Shown: piece after piece, positions 34,377 to 43,058 of the stretch | Layout of the letters: each line of letters starts with the position of its first letter | How positions within the stretch are numbered: position 1 is the first letter of the stretch | Assembly: GCA_937888905.1 (NCBI GenBank) | Contig: CALATA010000001.1 | Span: 62,001 to 126,000 of the forward strand | Source of the DNA: Terrimonas sp937888905 | GTDB taxonomy: Bacteria; Bacteroidota; Bacteroidia; Chitinophagales; Chitinophagaceae | DNA: 64,000 nt | Reading direction: 5' to 3' | Notes under the pieces: generated by a model | What the model was told of the DNA's origin: nothing | Database searches by the model: none | The model's input: the letters and a program-made list of their open reading frames with translations, nothing else | Program-made: the position numbers and the translations under genes

Positions 34377-35372
34377 TTATTTCAAAGCGATCGCCGACCC
34401 TTCGGTCCTGTAACCTGTTTCACTCAGGGTAGTAACCTGTCCATTGTGCCAGTATCTTGTTCTCGGAATGTAGTCGGGGGTGTCTTCATTGAAGCCGACG
34501 AACAATTCTTTTCCTCTCAATGCAATACCGAAGGCATAACTGCCGCGGGCCAAGGGGTCGCTGATCGTTACTCCTTCTCCATTTTTCCAGTAACGGGCAA
34601 CATTCGAGCTACCGATCTTTTCATAACCAGCGGCATACACAACACCGTTCTGCACAAAAATATCCATGATGCTGCCGTAAGCATTGTCAGCAGTCAATTT
34701 TACCTCGTTGCCATTTTTCCAATAGGCGGCTGTTACTGTCCCGGCACTTGTATAATTCCCACCAGCCACGTACACATCATTATTCTCCACGAATATTTTT
34801 CTGAGAATGATATTGGAACTGCCGATAACAAAAGGCGTTCCGTTCTTCCAGTATAATGCGCCTGCGGCATCCTTGCCCGCAATGTATATATCGTTGCCTA
34901 CCACAATCATATCACTTGTCTCTGCATGCGTGCTGCCATCGGACAACACCACTTCCGTTCCGTTCTTCCAATATTTCGCCACGTAGAATCCGTTGCTATT
35001 ACGTTCATAGCCGGTTACGTAAACGATATTGTCTTTTACAAATATGGCTGAGGCCGTGGCATAGAAGTTTCCATTGGTTAATTCGGTGGCCTGTCCGTTT
35101 TTCCAATATACAGCTTTGTCGCCGATGCCGCCGCAGGTATATATATCATTGCCACTGATAAAAACATCTACACCGAAGGACTCTCCGCCTGTTGCTTTTT
35201 GGGCCGGACCTGCACTGCGCCATAAAACGGCGTTGTAATCGCCACCAGACACCGGCCTCTCGGATCCGGCAATATATACTTCCGGAGGAGTGGCCGCTAC
35301 GCGATCTTTTTTGGAACAGGATAGAACGGTCATCAAAACAAGTCCGGATAAACAGAGGTAAAAGCTTCTCAT
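34377..35372 (-). CDS. Lipoprotein with seven YWKNG repeats (beta-propeller)
   Basis: A 331-residue predicted lipoprotein (lipobox LSCS, Cys19, after MRSFYLCLSGLVLMTV). The whole mature part consists of seven repeats of about 44-48 residues, each pairing DIY(V/T)xG with a closing (Y/L)W(K/R/H)NG element: VLWRSAG, VYWKNG, KYWKNG, LYWKNG, AYWKNG, RYWKNG, RYWHNG. Seven units suggest a closed seven-bladed propeller. No catalytic residues are evident, and the binding partner is unknown. It is a single gene between a terminator and a repeat-poor promoter region. Confidence 0.85.
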   Translation of the reverse strand: MRSFYLCLSGLVLMTVLSCSKKDRVAATPPEVYIAGSERPVSGGDYNAVLWRSAGPAQKATGGESFGVDVFISGNDIYTCGGIGDKAVYWKNGQATELTNGNFYATASAIFVKDNIVYVTGYERNSNGFYVAKYWKNGTEVVLSDGSTHAETSDMIVVGNDIYIAGKDAAGALYWKNGTPFVIGSSNIILRKIFVENNDVYVAGGNYTSAGTVTAAYWKNGNEVKLTADNAYGSIMDIFVQNGVVYAAGYEKIGSSNVARYWKNGEGVTISDPLARGSYAFGIALRGKELFVGFNEDTPDYIPRTRYWHNGQVTTLSETGYRTEGSAIALK

Positions 35373-35589
35373 TTGTTTAGGTTTAATTGTTCAGGTTAAC
35401 GGATAACAATGTGGATGTAAAAATGCCATTAAGCGGTAAGGCAGACAATCCTGTGAAAAAGGGGAAGCTGAAACAGCACAGAATCCCCCGAACAGGGGAT
35501 AACGGAAGATGCAGGGGAAACGTTATTTGTAAAATGCCGGAAGCGGCTTAATTTAAGGCTTTAATTGACCGGTATATCAATTGCACATC

Positions 35590-36222
35590 ATGAAGGACGA
35601 AGACAAAATAAAAGTACTGGTGGTGGATGATCACCCGATGGTGCTCGAAGGTATGCGCTCCATGCTGGCGCAAATCTCTTTTGCCAACCTGATTGGTGTG
35701 GCCAGCAACGCCTGGGAAGCGATTGAAAAGATTAAGGAACAATTACCGGATATTGTTCTTACCGATATCAATATGCCGGACGTATCGGGTATCGAACTTG
35801 CCGAGAAGATCAAGAAAGAATTTCCTTCGGTAAAAATTGTAGCCATGAGCACCTTCAAGGAACGCAGCTACATTTCCAAAATGGTATTGAACGGGGCAAC
35901 CGGTTACCTGGTGAAAAGCGCGTCCAAAGAGGAAATAGAAGAAGCGCTGCTTTCTGTACATGAAGGTCGTTTGTATATGAGCTTCGACCTCGAGATGTCG
36001 GCATCCGAACAACGGGAAATGAAGAATGTACCCGTTCTCAGCACACGCGAGAAAGAAGTACTCAATCTCATTGCCGACGGACTCACCAACGCACAGATTG
36101 CCGGTGCGTTATTTATCAGCATGCACACTGTCGATAGCCACCGCAAAAATCTTCTCACCAAGTTTGGCGTGAAGAATACGGCGCTACTGATTCGCACGGC
36201 CACGCAATACGGACTTTTGTAA
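35590..36222 (+). CDS. Orphan NarL/FixJ-type response regulator
   Basis: A 210-residue regulator. Receiver domain: acidic pair VVDDHP (Asp13-Asp14), phospho-acceptor Asp59 in VLTDINMPD, Lys in LVKSAS. C-terminal LuxR helix-turn-helix: LSTREKEVLNLIADGLTNAQ followed by IAGALFISMHTVDSHRKNLL. No kinase gene is adjacent, so its partner is elsewhere; the sensor kinase at 7961 is not close enough to claim. An upstream TTG (35581) is in frame but the ATG at 35590 is the better start. It is followed by a 120-bp repeat-filled gap. Confidence 0.93.
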   Translation: MKDEDKIKVLVVDDHPMVLEGMRSMLAQISFANLIGVASNAWEAIEKIKEQLPDIVLTDINMPDVSGIELAEKIKKEFPSVKIVAMSTFKERSYISKMVLNGATGYLVKSASKEEIEEALLSVHEGRLYMSFDLEMSASEQREMKNVPVLSTREKEVLNLIADGLTNAQIAGALFISMHTVDSHRKNLLTKFGVKNTALLIRTATQYGLL

Positions 36223-36224
36223 TT

Positions 36225-36346
36225 AAAAAGTCAAAATTCAAAAGTCAAAAGAGTGAATCGGTGAATAACCTTCACGCAAAGGCACTTAAGGAGCAAAGCT
36301 GCAAAGATTTACTTAAAACCTATTACTTACAACTTAACACTTACTA
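36225..36346. repeat. Mosaic of dispersed repeats (families A, C-like, B and D)
   Basis: Family A (36225-36250, AAAAGTCAAAATTCAAAAGT type), a GTGAATCGGTGAATA block (about 36253-36267), family B (36271-36305, TTCACGCAAAGG to GCTGCAAAG) and family D (36308-36346, TTACTTAAAAC, TTACTTACAAC, TTAACACTTACTACT) fill the gap between two convergent genes with nothing else visible. Confidence 0.7.
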
Positions 36347-37522
36347 CTATTCCGCCCAGGGATCGAGTACTACTTTCACACAATTATCTTCCTTGTTTTT
36401 AAACATAGAATAACCATCCGCTATTTTTCTGAGCGGCAGGCGGTGCGTAATGATATCATCGAGGCGCACTTTTCCCTCCTTAACATAACCCAGCAGTTTA
36501 TCGATATGCTTGTGAGCCGGTGCCTGCCCTCCCCTCATAATAATACCTTTATCGAAGAACTGGCCAAGGGGAAAATTATCGTAGGTAGTTGGGTATACGC
36601 CTAAAACAGATACGATACCTCCGCGGCGTACCGCACTCATGCAGGCTTCAATTACTTTAGGTGAACCTTTTTCCAAATTGATGACAGCCTTTGCCCGGTC
36701 GAGGAAACTGCGGTCCGGCTCGAAGCCTACCGCTTCTACGCAAACGTCCGCACCACGGCCCTCTGTTATTGCGCGGATCTGTTCTATTACGTCTTTCGGC
36801 CCGCTGCCTTCCCATAACAGCGTTTCAGCATTGGCCGCTTTTGCCGCCATATCCAGCCTGTATTGTTGCGTGTCCACAATGATTACCCTGCCTGCGCCCC
36901 GCAGCCAGGCAGATTTTGCCGCCATGATGCCAACGGGACCTGCACCAAAAATGGCTACCGTTTCAGCTCCCGAAACATTTCCCCAGTCAATGCCCGTATA
37001 ACCAGTAGGAAAAATGTCTGTGAGAAATAAAACCTGTTCATCTGTAAGATTATCGGGTACTACGCGCGGGCCAACATCGCCGTAAGGCACGCGAACGTAT
37101 TGCGCCTGCCCTCCGTCGTAGCCGCCATACAGATCTGTGTAACCAAATAAGGCACCGCCTTTTTCGGTTAACAATCCGCCTTCGGGACCATAATGATCCG
37201 GGTTGCTGTTTTCGCAATGACCAGGTAAATGATGCGAACAGAAAAAGCAATGACCGCATGCAATCGGAAACGGAACCACCACGCGATCACCAACCTTCAG
37301 ATTTTTCACCTCTTTCCCTGTTTCCTCCACAATGCCCATAAACTCATGACCGAGTACCATCGGCCGGGGCTGGGGAATGCCCCCGGAGTAAATATGCAGA
37401 TCCGAACCGCAGATAGCCGTAGCGGTCACTTTCAATATTATGTCTGTGGAATCTTTGAGTACCGGATCGTCTACCGTATCACAAGATATTTTGCCCGGGG
37501 CATGGATCACTGCTGCTTTCAT
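36347..37522 (-). CDS. Zinc-dependent alcohol/formaldehyde dehydrogenase-like MDR
   Basis: A 391-residue medium-chain dehydrogenase. Catalytic zinc ligands are Cys38 (AICGSDLH) and His59-Glu60 (GHEFMG), and the structural zinc site is CGHCFFCSHHLPGHC (Cys89, 92, 95 and 103). The NAD(P) Rossmann motif GAGPVGIMAA (about 190) and a long C-terminal arm (KAVINLEKGSPKVIEACMSA) match the glutathione-independent formaldehyde dehydrogenase / threonine-dehydrogenase-like branch. Likely reaction: oxidation of an alcohol or aldehyde-thiol adduct with NAD+; the substrate is not fixed by sequence. It is cytoplasmic and, with a repeat-filled gap on one side, monocistronic. Confidence 0.93.
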   Translation of the reverse strand: MKAAVIHAPGKISCDTVDDPVLKDSTDIILKVTATAICGSDLHIYSGGIPQPRPMVLGHEFMGIVEETGKEVKNLKVGDRVVVPFPIACGHCFFCSHHLPGHCENSNPDHYGPEGGLLTEKGGALFGYTDLYGGYDGGQAQYVRVPYGDVGPRVVPDNLTDEQVLFLTDIFPTGYTGIDWGNVSGAETVAIFGAGPVGIMAAKSAWLRGAGRVIIVDTQQYRLDMAAKAANAETLLWEGSGPKDVIEQIRAITEGRGADVCVEAVGFEPDRSFLDRAKAVINLEKGSPKVIEACMSAVRRGGIVSVLGVYPTTYDNFPLGQFFDKGIIMRGGQAPAHKHIDKLLGYVKEGKVRLDDIITHRLPLRKIADGYSMFKNKEDNCVKVVLDPWAE

Positions 37523-37712
37523 CTTAGAAAATTTAAAGTGTAGAAAGTCTGAAGATGAAACTCAAATGACGTGCCTGCCATTTTCCCGGAATTGCCGCTT
37601 TTAATTCCCTCTGACCATTATAGGGCAAGGGAAGAATTTACTCAAAGGACGGCCGGTAACGCTACAAATGTCACCTTTAGAGGACTGGCATAGAATTTAG
37701 GCCTTTGCAGTT

Positions 37713-37979
37713 ATGCCATCAATCGAATCAATCGTTGGAATCGCGGCAGGTGTACTGACCTCGGCTTCCCTGCTGCCACAACTGATCAAAACTTTCAGGG
37801 AAAAGAAAAGTGCGGATATTTCATTGATCTATCTCATCACCCTTTTTTGCGGGCTTGCCTGCTGGATCTGGTATGGATTGCTCAAGGAAGACTATCCTAT
37901 TATCATTACCAATAGTTTTTCCCTGATCGTTAATTCAATACTGATCGTTCTCTCACGTGTTTATAAGGACAACAAATAA
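37713..37979 (+). CDS. SemiSWEET sugar transporter
   Basis: An 88-residue protein with three transmembrane helices in the order of one SWEET repeat (GIAAGVLTSASLLPQLIKTF, ISLIYLITLFCGLACWIWYG, IIITNSFSLIVNSILIVLS). The LLPQ (PQ-loop) motif and the conserved Asn in ITNSFSL mark the SemiSWEET family, which works as a homodimer moving sugars such as sucrose or glucose down their gradient. It is convergent with the TPR protein gene, 3 bp apart, and has no evident partner. Confidence 0.93.
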   Translation: MPSIESIVGIAAGVLTSASLLPQLIKTFREKKSADISLIYLITLFCGLACWIWYGLLKEDYPIIITNSFSLIVNSILIVLSRVYKDNK

Positions 37980-37982
37980 CGA

Positions 37983-40112
37983 TCACCATTGGGTCATTGT
38001 GATGCCGGCCAGGCTGCCTGTTCCTTTTACCGAACCGTGTCCGCTGATAATGCTCACACGGTCTTCCACTCCGATCTCTACTTTCTGCCCCGCCGCACCG
38101 GCAGATACTTCCCCACGTGTAACGAAGTTTGCATCATTGACACCATTGGGACCAAACTCTATTTCCACCGCACCCGATACAGAGGCTTCGGCTTTCACGG
38201 GACCGGCATTGCCGCCCACGCCGGCCGACACACCCACGCTCGTTACGGCGTTCCAATCCACGATACTGTTGTCTTTATCCAGTTCATATACATAGTCGGT
38301 TCCGGCAAATGCTTCAACAGCAACGGGACCTGCTTTGCCGCCAACTGAAACCTTGGGTGAATACTTCAATGTGCCGCCCACATACTCACTGCCTGTTTCT
38401 CTTGAAGTGAAACTGATTAGTTTGGCATCATAAGTAGTAGTGGTATGACTGCAATTGATTTCCTGTTTGATCACCCACATATTAATGGAGCTTTTGTATT
38501 GACAGGCGATGTCGTCGAATTCTGCCAGCTTGCCGGCTTTGCCCGATTCTTTTTCCACGCAATCTTTGTACGCACCTTTATAAGTACTCATTTCCAACGG
38601 TTGGTATTCGCGGTTCTTCTGCAGCCAAGTGAGCTCAAACTCTATTTTGATCAGCTTAAATGCATTTTCATCCACGCTGGTGTACTGCGACCAGAATACC
38701 ATGTCGTTGCAATAATGGCGGAACACTTTCACCGCTTCATCATCAAATAATTTTTTCCGATCGTTCAGTTTCTTCAACAGATCGTTGATGCGATCGCGAT
38801 GCGTGGAGCAGGGCGCATCTTCCGGTGCCGGTTTATGATTTTTACGGATGGCGTCAAGATCGGCGTTGAGTTTTACGAAAAGATCTGTCAGGTCTTTGAA
38901 ACGCTGCTGGTAATAAGCTTTACGTTCTTCCAGTTGCAGCGAAGCTTTGCGCATGAACGGCGGTTCGATATTGCCACCTGTCGACATGAATTTCGCCGCC
39001 AGGGCTTGTGCAGATTTGGCGTAGGCGGCCGTTACCTCCTGCATTTCCTTTTGCAATTTCGCTGTGCGGGCTTCGATATCAGCGTTGAACTGGTTCCATT
39101 GCGGCAGCAGTGCATCGATCTGTGCGATAGTGGTCGGATAATCGGGGCGTTTCGTTTTTTCAAGGCCCAGCGGATCGGCCGAAGCTTTGATCGGCATGCT
39201 GATGTCCTTGCGCGTAAGCTTGTGGCCGAGTTTGGCCAGCTTCTCTTCTTTTTCTTTCGTATAAGCGTGACGTATGGATTTCTTCAGGCATTCAACCGCT
39301 TTGGTCTTGTTGCCTTTGTTTTCTTCGATGGCGGCTTTGGTAAGATTAGCCTGCGGATGATACGGGTAAATGGCAACCACGCTGTCGAGGTATTTCTCTG
39401 ATTTAGCTACATCGCCGAGGCCGAACCAGGCCTGGCCAAGGTTGTTGAGAATGGTGGTGTTGCGACGGAATTTTGCATTAAGGTTTTCTAAAATGGGAAT
39501 CGCCAGGTGCTGACCGCCATTCATGGAGAGCATGGCGGCATAGTTGCAGAGATTGTCGGTGTTAGTGGCATCTTCGGAACAAACACGCCCCATGAGATAA
39601 AGGCTTAACGAAGGTTTCCCGCTCATCCAGAAAGCGGCGGCCATGTTGCCCGCCTGTAATTTTGATTTGGCGGTCTTCTGAATTTCTGCATAAATGGTAT
39701 TGCCGGCTTTGAGCGTATTGGCGTCCATTTTATCCATCATTTTTTTCTGAATACCGGTGATATAAGTGAGCATGCGTGCGTCCGTTAAACCTTTGGGAAT
39801 AGCAGCGATACGCGCGGCATCTTTCTTCGGTACGATCCGGTTTTCATCTTCCCACGCATCTGCCAATTGTTTGTCGGACACGGCAGGTACTTTCATGTTT
39901 TTCGTTGACGGTATTTTGATGCCCATGCTGTCCATCATCTTTCTGTCCTCGGGGCTCATTTCCTTCATCATTTCATCCATCATGCCCTGGGCTTCCTTCA
40001 TCATGTCCTGCATCTCATTTTGCGTGGGAGCTTTCTCTTTTGGTTTTTTTGTTTGGGAGAATGCGATCTGGCTGAAGAACAGGAATGCTAAAAGGGATAA
40101 AACAGGTTTCAT
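37983..40112 (-). CDS. Exported Met-rich TPR protein of unknown function
   Basis: A 709-residue exported protein (signal peptide MKPVLSLLAFLFFSQIAFS). A Met-rich segment follows (NEMQDMMKEAQGMMDEMMKE, DRKMMDSMGIK; about residues 30-70), then TPR-like helices around NNLGQAWFGLGDVAKSEKYL and YHPQANLTKAAIEENKGNKT (about 210-300), a coiled-coil middle (RTAKLQKEMQEVTAAYAKSA) and a C-terminal beta-rich domain of glycine-rich repeats (VGGKAGPVAVEAFAG, VGVSAGVGGNAGPVKAEASV, RGEVSAGAAGQKVEIGVED). No family is recognised with certainty. The first Met of the frame (40166) lacks a good signal, so 40112 was chosen. It stands alone. Confidence 0.75.
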   Translation of the reverse strand: MKPVLSLLAFLFFSQIAFSQTKKPKEKAPTQNEMQDMMKEAQGMMDEMMKEMSPEDRKMMDSMGIKIPSTKNMKVPAVSDKQLADAWEDENRIVPKKDAARIAAIPKGLTDARMLTYITGIQKKMMDKMDANTLKAGNTIYAEIQKTAKSKLQAGNMAAAFWMSGKPSLSLYLMGRVCSEDATNTDNLCNYAAMLSMNGGQHLAIPILENLNAKFRRNTTILNNLGQAWFGLGDVAKSEKYLDSVVAIYPYHPQANLTKAAIEENKGNKTKAVECLKKSIRHAYTKEKEEKLAKLGHKLTRKDISMPIKASADPLGLEKTKRPDYPTTIAQIDALLPQWNQFNADIEARTAKLQKEMQEVTAAYAKSAQALAAKFMSTGGNIEPPFMRKASLQLEERKAYYQQRFKDLTDLFVKLNADLDAIRKNHKPAPEDAPCSTHRDRINDLLKKLNDRKKLFDDEAVKVFRHYCNDMVFWSQYTSVDENAFKLIKIEFELTWLQKNREYQPLEMSTYKGAYKDCVEKESGKAGKLAEFDDIACQYKSSINMWVIKQEINCSHTTTTYDAKLISFTSRETGSEYVGGTLKYSPKVSVGGKAGPVAVEAFAGTDYVYELDKDNSIVDWNAVTSVGVSAGVGGNAGPVKAEASVSGAVEIEFGPNGVNDANFVTRGEVSAGAAGQKVEIGVEDRVSIISGHGSVKGTGSLAGITMTQW

Positions 40113-40238
40113 GGCGAATGATTTACGCTGGTAAAAATGCCGGATATAGCAAGGGCAGGCAATCACCTGAAGCGGTCATTTCGGTAAAAAGGCTTATCCC
40201 CTGAAAAGGTGAGTGCGGTGTTGGATTTGTAGCGACCA

Positions 40239-40376
40239 ATGCGGGCGATAATAAACGGGAAAGAAGTATTTAACGGCCGGGTCGGTTATTCAAAAGAATT
40301 TATGGCGGAAAGGTTTCTGCAGTTCTTTGACCGTCAGCAGGTGTGGGTGAATAAAATAACGGTGGCGGTGGAATGA
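40239..40376 (+). CDS. Possible small ORF, 45 residues
   Basis: An ATG at 40239 opens a frame encoding MRAIINGKEVFNGRVGYSK then EFMAERFLQFFDRQQVWVN and KITVAVE to a TGA at 40374. The composition is protein-like and a near-consensus box TGGATTTG lies 9 bp upstream. It fills the only coding-free part of a 318-bp gap. No homologue is known to me; it may be a random frame or a gene fragment. Confidence 0.3.
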   Translation: MRAIINGKEVFNGRVGYSKEFMAERFLQFFDRQQVWVNKITVAVE

Positions 40377-40402
40377 GTGGTTCCGGCATCATTTTTTGAG
40401 TG

Positions 40403-40410
40403 TAGGTTTG
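40403..40410 (+). promoter_or_regulatory. Putative -7 promoter element
   Basis: TAGGTTTG (TAnnTTTG) ends 20 bp before the ATG at 40431. Confidence 0.5.
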
Positions 40411-40430
40411 TACCGTTTAAATGAACCAGT

Positions 40431-40649
40431 ATGAGCCAGGCGTTTGTAAAGGAGGAAGACGGGCAATGGTTGCATGATCTGCCGCCCACATTAGCCGCGT
40501 TGATCAATTATCTTACCCGTGAGAATAATGGAGTGAGAGTGTATGCCTCCAAAACGACCATCCGTAAAGACGGGAAGGAGTTGCAGCACATGAGTAATGG
40601 GCTCAATTATTTTGTGAATGATAAGAGCCAGTGGGAGATTGAGTGGTAG
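40431..40649 (+). CDS. Small conserved Bacteroidota protein
   Basis: A 72-residue cytoplasmic protein beginning MSQAFVKEEDGQWLHDLPPT, with YLTRENNGVRVYASKT and ending MSNGLNYFVNDKSQWEIEW. This is the style of a small conserved family seen widely in Bacteroidota with no known function. A good -7 box lies 20 bp upstream, supporting this start. It is followed by a degenerate repeat, not by a clear terminator. Confidence 0.8.
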   Translation: MSQAFVKEEDGQWLHDLPPTLAALINYLTRENNGVRVYASKTTIRKDGKELQHMSNGLNYFVNDKSQWEIEW

Positions 40650-40652
40650 GAA

Positions 40653-40690
40653 AGGTTTAAGGCATAGGGCTTAAGGTATAAGGTTTTGAG
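40653..40690. repeat. Degenerate AAGGTTTAAGG repeat (family E)
   Basis: Units AGGTTTAAGG, CATAGGGCTTAAGG, TATAAGG and TTTTGAG follow the small gene; a similar stretch lies at 43949-43979. Confidence 0.5.
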
Positions 40691-40699
40691 TATTGCGGT

Positions 40700-41212
40700 T
40701 TACCTTCCGTGGTGCTGGAACTGATCTGTTGAATTTCCGGATAACTTCAATTTATCAATGCTCAATAAAATCAATACAGACGAAAGTGCTGCCGCGATGA
40801 AATTCCAGCGGATAAAACTTGCAAGATTGCTGGTGTCGGAGGACGATGCAGGCACGATCTGCGGTTTTCCCAATTCCCATTGACCTACTCCGTATTCCAC
40901 ATTTAGCCTAAAGGAGATGATGAGCAAGCTAAGAAATACGAAAAGCAAGAGCATTTCTATGAAATAGATGGCGTTTAACCAGGCTTTGCGTCGGAAAAAA
41001 GAAGCTACCTTGCCTCGGGGTTGAAAGACAATTGCATTGACGGAAATACAAATGGCAAGGAAGGTTAGGATCAACAATGATATGAGTAGTCCCGTGCCGG
41101 TAAACAAATGACTTATTAGCTCCCGGAGCAGGTCTGAAAAAATCAGCAGATTAATCATGTTGATGGCGCAGTATATTTTCAACAGCCCGCCCGTCTTAAA
41201 AAGAAGTTTCAT
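40700..41212 (-). CDS. Integral membrane protein of unknown function
   Basis: A 170-residue protein with four predicted transmembrane helices (IYCAINMINLLIFSDLL, LISLLILTFLAICISVNAIV, AIYFIEMLLLFVFLSLLIIS, FIAAALSSVLILLSI) and short loops; a basic loop RKAWLN lies between helices 2 and 3. The family is not recognised. It lies between two plus-strand genes, apparently transcribed alone. Confidence 0.65.
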   Translation of the reverse strand: MKLLFKTGGLLKIYCAINMINLLIFSDLLRELISHLFTGTGLLISLLILTFLAICISVNAIVFQPRGKVASFFRRKAWLNAIYFIEMLLLFVFLSLLIISFRLNVEYGVGQWELGKPQIVPASSSDTSNLASFIRWNFIAAALSSVLILLSIDKLKLSGNSTDQFQHHGR

Positions 41213-41309
41213 TATAAGGCTAAATATAGATCAAATCAGGTTGAGTCCTGCACTATAATGGGGTGCGTGGCAGCATATTTGCTGCTTCCAACAATTAAAA
41301 CCTGCTGCT

Positions 41310-42446
41310 ATGCGCTTACATATCCTGCTCTTGTGTTTACTCATCACCTGCGAGGCAGGCGCACAGACAACAGTGAACGGTTCCTTTGTTCACGGGGGTA
41401 TTACCAGAACTTATTCCTTTTATGTACCGGCGTCTTATAATCCTTCACGTCCGGCTCCCATGGTGTTTAACCTGCATGGTTTGGGAAAGGACGGAGCCGA
41501 TCAGGCCGAAAACCGCGACTTCCGGCCTATTGCGGATACCGCGGGTTTTATTGTCGTTCATCCCGATGGCAGCATACAGCCTTTATTGCAACAACGGTTC
41601 TGGAACTATGGAAGTGTTGCCGGGTCAACCGTTGATGATGTCGGATTCCTGGAGAGGATCATCGATACCATCTCTGCCCGTTATAATATTAATCAAAAAC
41701 GTATCTACAGCGCGGGAATGTCTAACGGTGGATTCATGAGTTATTACCTCGCCTGCAAGAGCAACCGGTTTGCCGCGGTTGGTTCAGTTACAGGTTCCAT
41801 GTCTACGGACATGTACGAGTCGTGCAACCCGTCACACCCTACGCCAACGATCCATATACATGGCACAAGTGATCCGCTCAATCCTTACAACGGTAATTCA
41901 TCTTCCAAATCCATCCAGGCAGTAACACAGTTTTGGGTAAACCAGAACGGGTGTAATGCTACGCCTTTGGTTACGGCCGTCCCTAATAGCAATACAGCCG
42001 ACAATGTGACGGCCGACCGGTTTGTATACAGTGGCGGCGTCAATGGACACACGGTGGAACATTGGCGGGTAAACGGTGGTGGTCATACCTGGCCGGGTAT
42101 CAAAATCTTTACACTTTTAGGCAGAACATGTATGGACTTTAATGCGGGGCAGGAAATGTGGCGTTTCTTCCGTCAATATGAGCTCAGTTCAATTACGGTC
42201 CCCGTCAATCCCAACACAGCCAACCTGAACCTGTGGCCCAATCCTTCTTCCGGCGCCATCGCGTTGGAGGCGGGCGATCGCGTAGTAAACGACGTTATCA
42301 TTACGGATGTGCATGGCCGCGTGCGCGAACGAAGAACCGGCAGTGCCATCCTGCGTCTCGACCTGACGCATCTGGGGCCGGGTGTATATATGGGAAGATT
42401 TTCGGGAGACGGATTTCTGGTAATGAAGAAAATCGTGATCCTTTAA
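41310..42446 (+). CDS. Secreted CE1/PHB-depolymerase-like esterase with T9SS sorting domain
   Basis: A 378-residue exported esterase. After the signal peptide (MRLHILLLCLLITCEAGA) is an alpha/beta-hydrolase of the LpqC / feruloyl esterase / PHB-depolymerase type: oxyanion region FNLHGLGKDG, nucleophile GMSNGGFMSY (Ser about 148), acid HGTSDPLNPYNG (Asp) and GGGHTWPG (His about 260). The last 80 residues begin LNLWPNPSSGAIALEAGDRV and form a T9SS type A sorting domain. The substrate could be feruloylated or acetylated plant polysaccharides or a polyester; sequence alone does not decide. Its stop overlaps that of the convergent M23 gene by 4 bp. Confidence 0.92.
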   Translation: MRLHILLLCLLITCEAGAQTTVNGSFVHGGITRTYSFYVPASYNPSRPAPMVFNLHGLGKDGADQAENRDFRPIADTAGFIVVHPDGSIQPLLQQRFWNYGSVAGSTVDDVGFLERIIDTISARYNINQKRIYSAGMSNGGFMSYYLACKSNRFAAVGSVTGSMSTDMYESCNPSHPTPTIHIHGTSDPLNPYNGNSSSKSIQAVTQFWVNQNGCNATPLVTAVPNSNTADNVTADRFVYSGGVNGHTVEHWRVNGGGHTWPGIKIFTLLGRTCMDFNAGQEMWRFFRQYELSSITVPVNPNTANLNLWPNPSSGAIALEAGDRVVNDVIITDVHGRVRERRTGSAILRLDLTHLGPGVYMGRFSGDGFLVMKKIVIL

Positions 42447-43021
42447 GGTTTCTTATAACTGCTCCAGGCCTTAAGCAATTTAACACCCCCACTCGTTCTG
42501 AATTTCGTTTTCACAAACGAATCACTGTCGTAGGTCAGTTTTCTTTTGACGGAAAAATGAAGGTGTGGTTGAATGACCTGTCCCGTAGCTCCGCTCAGCG
42601 CTATTGTTTGGCCTTTTGTTACACGGCCTTTTTTTACCAGTACACCATTTTGCTGCAAGTGCCAATAGCAACCATAGCTGCCGTCGTCGTGCCGGATGAT
42701 CAGGTAATTGGCTTTTCCTTTGTTGTCACCGGACATGCCGCCTTCATCCGACTTGTCTTTATAACTGTAAACAACGCCTTCTCTCGCTGCGCAAACCGTA
42801 TTGCCTTCGGACATTTCAAAATCCAATGCGGCAATATGGGAATGAGAAAACAATCCTCCGTAACCCTGTACGATTCGATGTTGTTCGTTTTCGGGGAAAG
42901 GGAGTTCATAAATATAGTCATCAGTATTATCCGTTACGTTCGTCGAATAAAGCAGGAAGAACGCAAGTGCCGAAGCCGCGACGAAAAGAAGAAACAAAAA
43001 ACATTTGAAAGATTTGCGCAT
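42443..43021 (-). CDS. M23-family peptidase (LytM domain)
   Basis: A 192-residue membrane-anchored or exported peptidase. It starts with a basic N-terminus and a hydrophobic helix (CFLFLLFVAASALAFFLLYS), then a LytM domain with zinc-ligand motif HSHIAALDFEMSEGNTVCA (HxxxD), VYSYKDKSDEGG, and QPHLHFSVK (HxH). Peptidoglycan endopeptidase activity is the usual role in this family. The frame is open upstream to 43072, but the Met at 43021 (MRKSFKCFLFLL) is the start of the helix. The 3' end overlaps the convergent esterase gene by 4 bp. The next gene upstream on the same strand is a GLPGLI protein. Confidence 0.9.
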   Translation of the reverse strand: MRKSFKCFLFLLFVAASALAFFLLYSTNVTDNTDDYIYELPFPENEQHRIVQGYGGLFSHSHIAALDFEMSEGNTVCAAREGVVYSYKDKSDEGGMSGDNKGKANYLIIRHDDGSYGCYWHLQQNGVLVKKGRVTKGQTIALSGATGQVIQPHLHFSVKRKLTYDSDSFVKTKFRTSGGVKLLKAWSSYKKP

Positions 43022-43058
43022 GTAATTGGTCTGATGTATAAAAATACAACAATGACCA

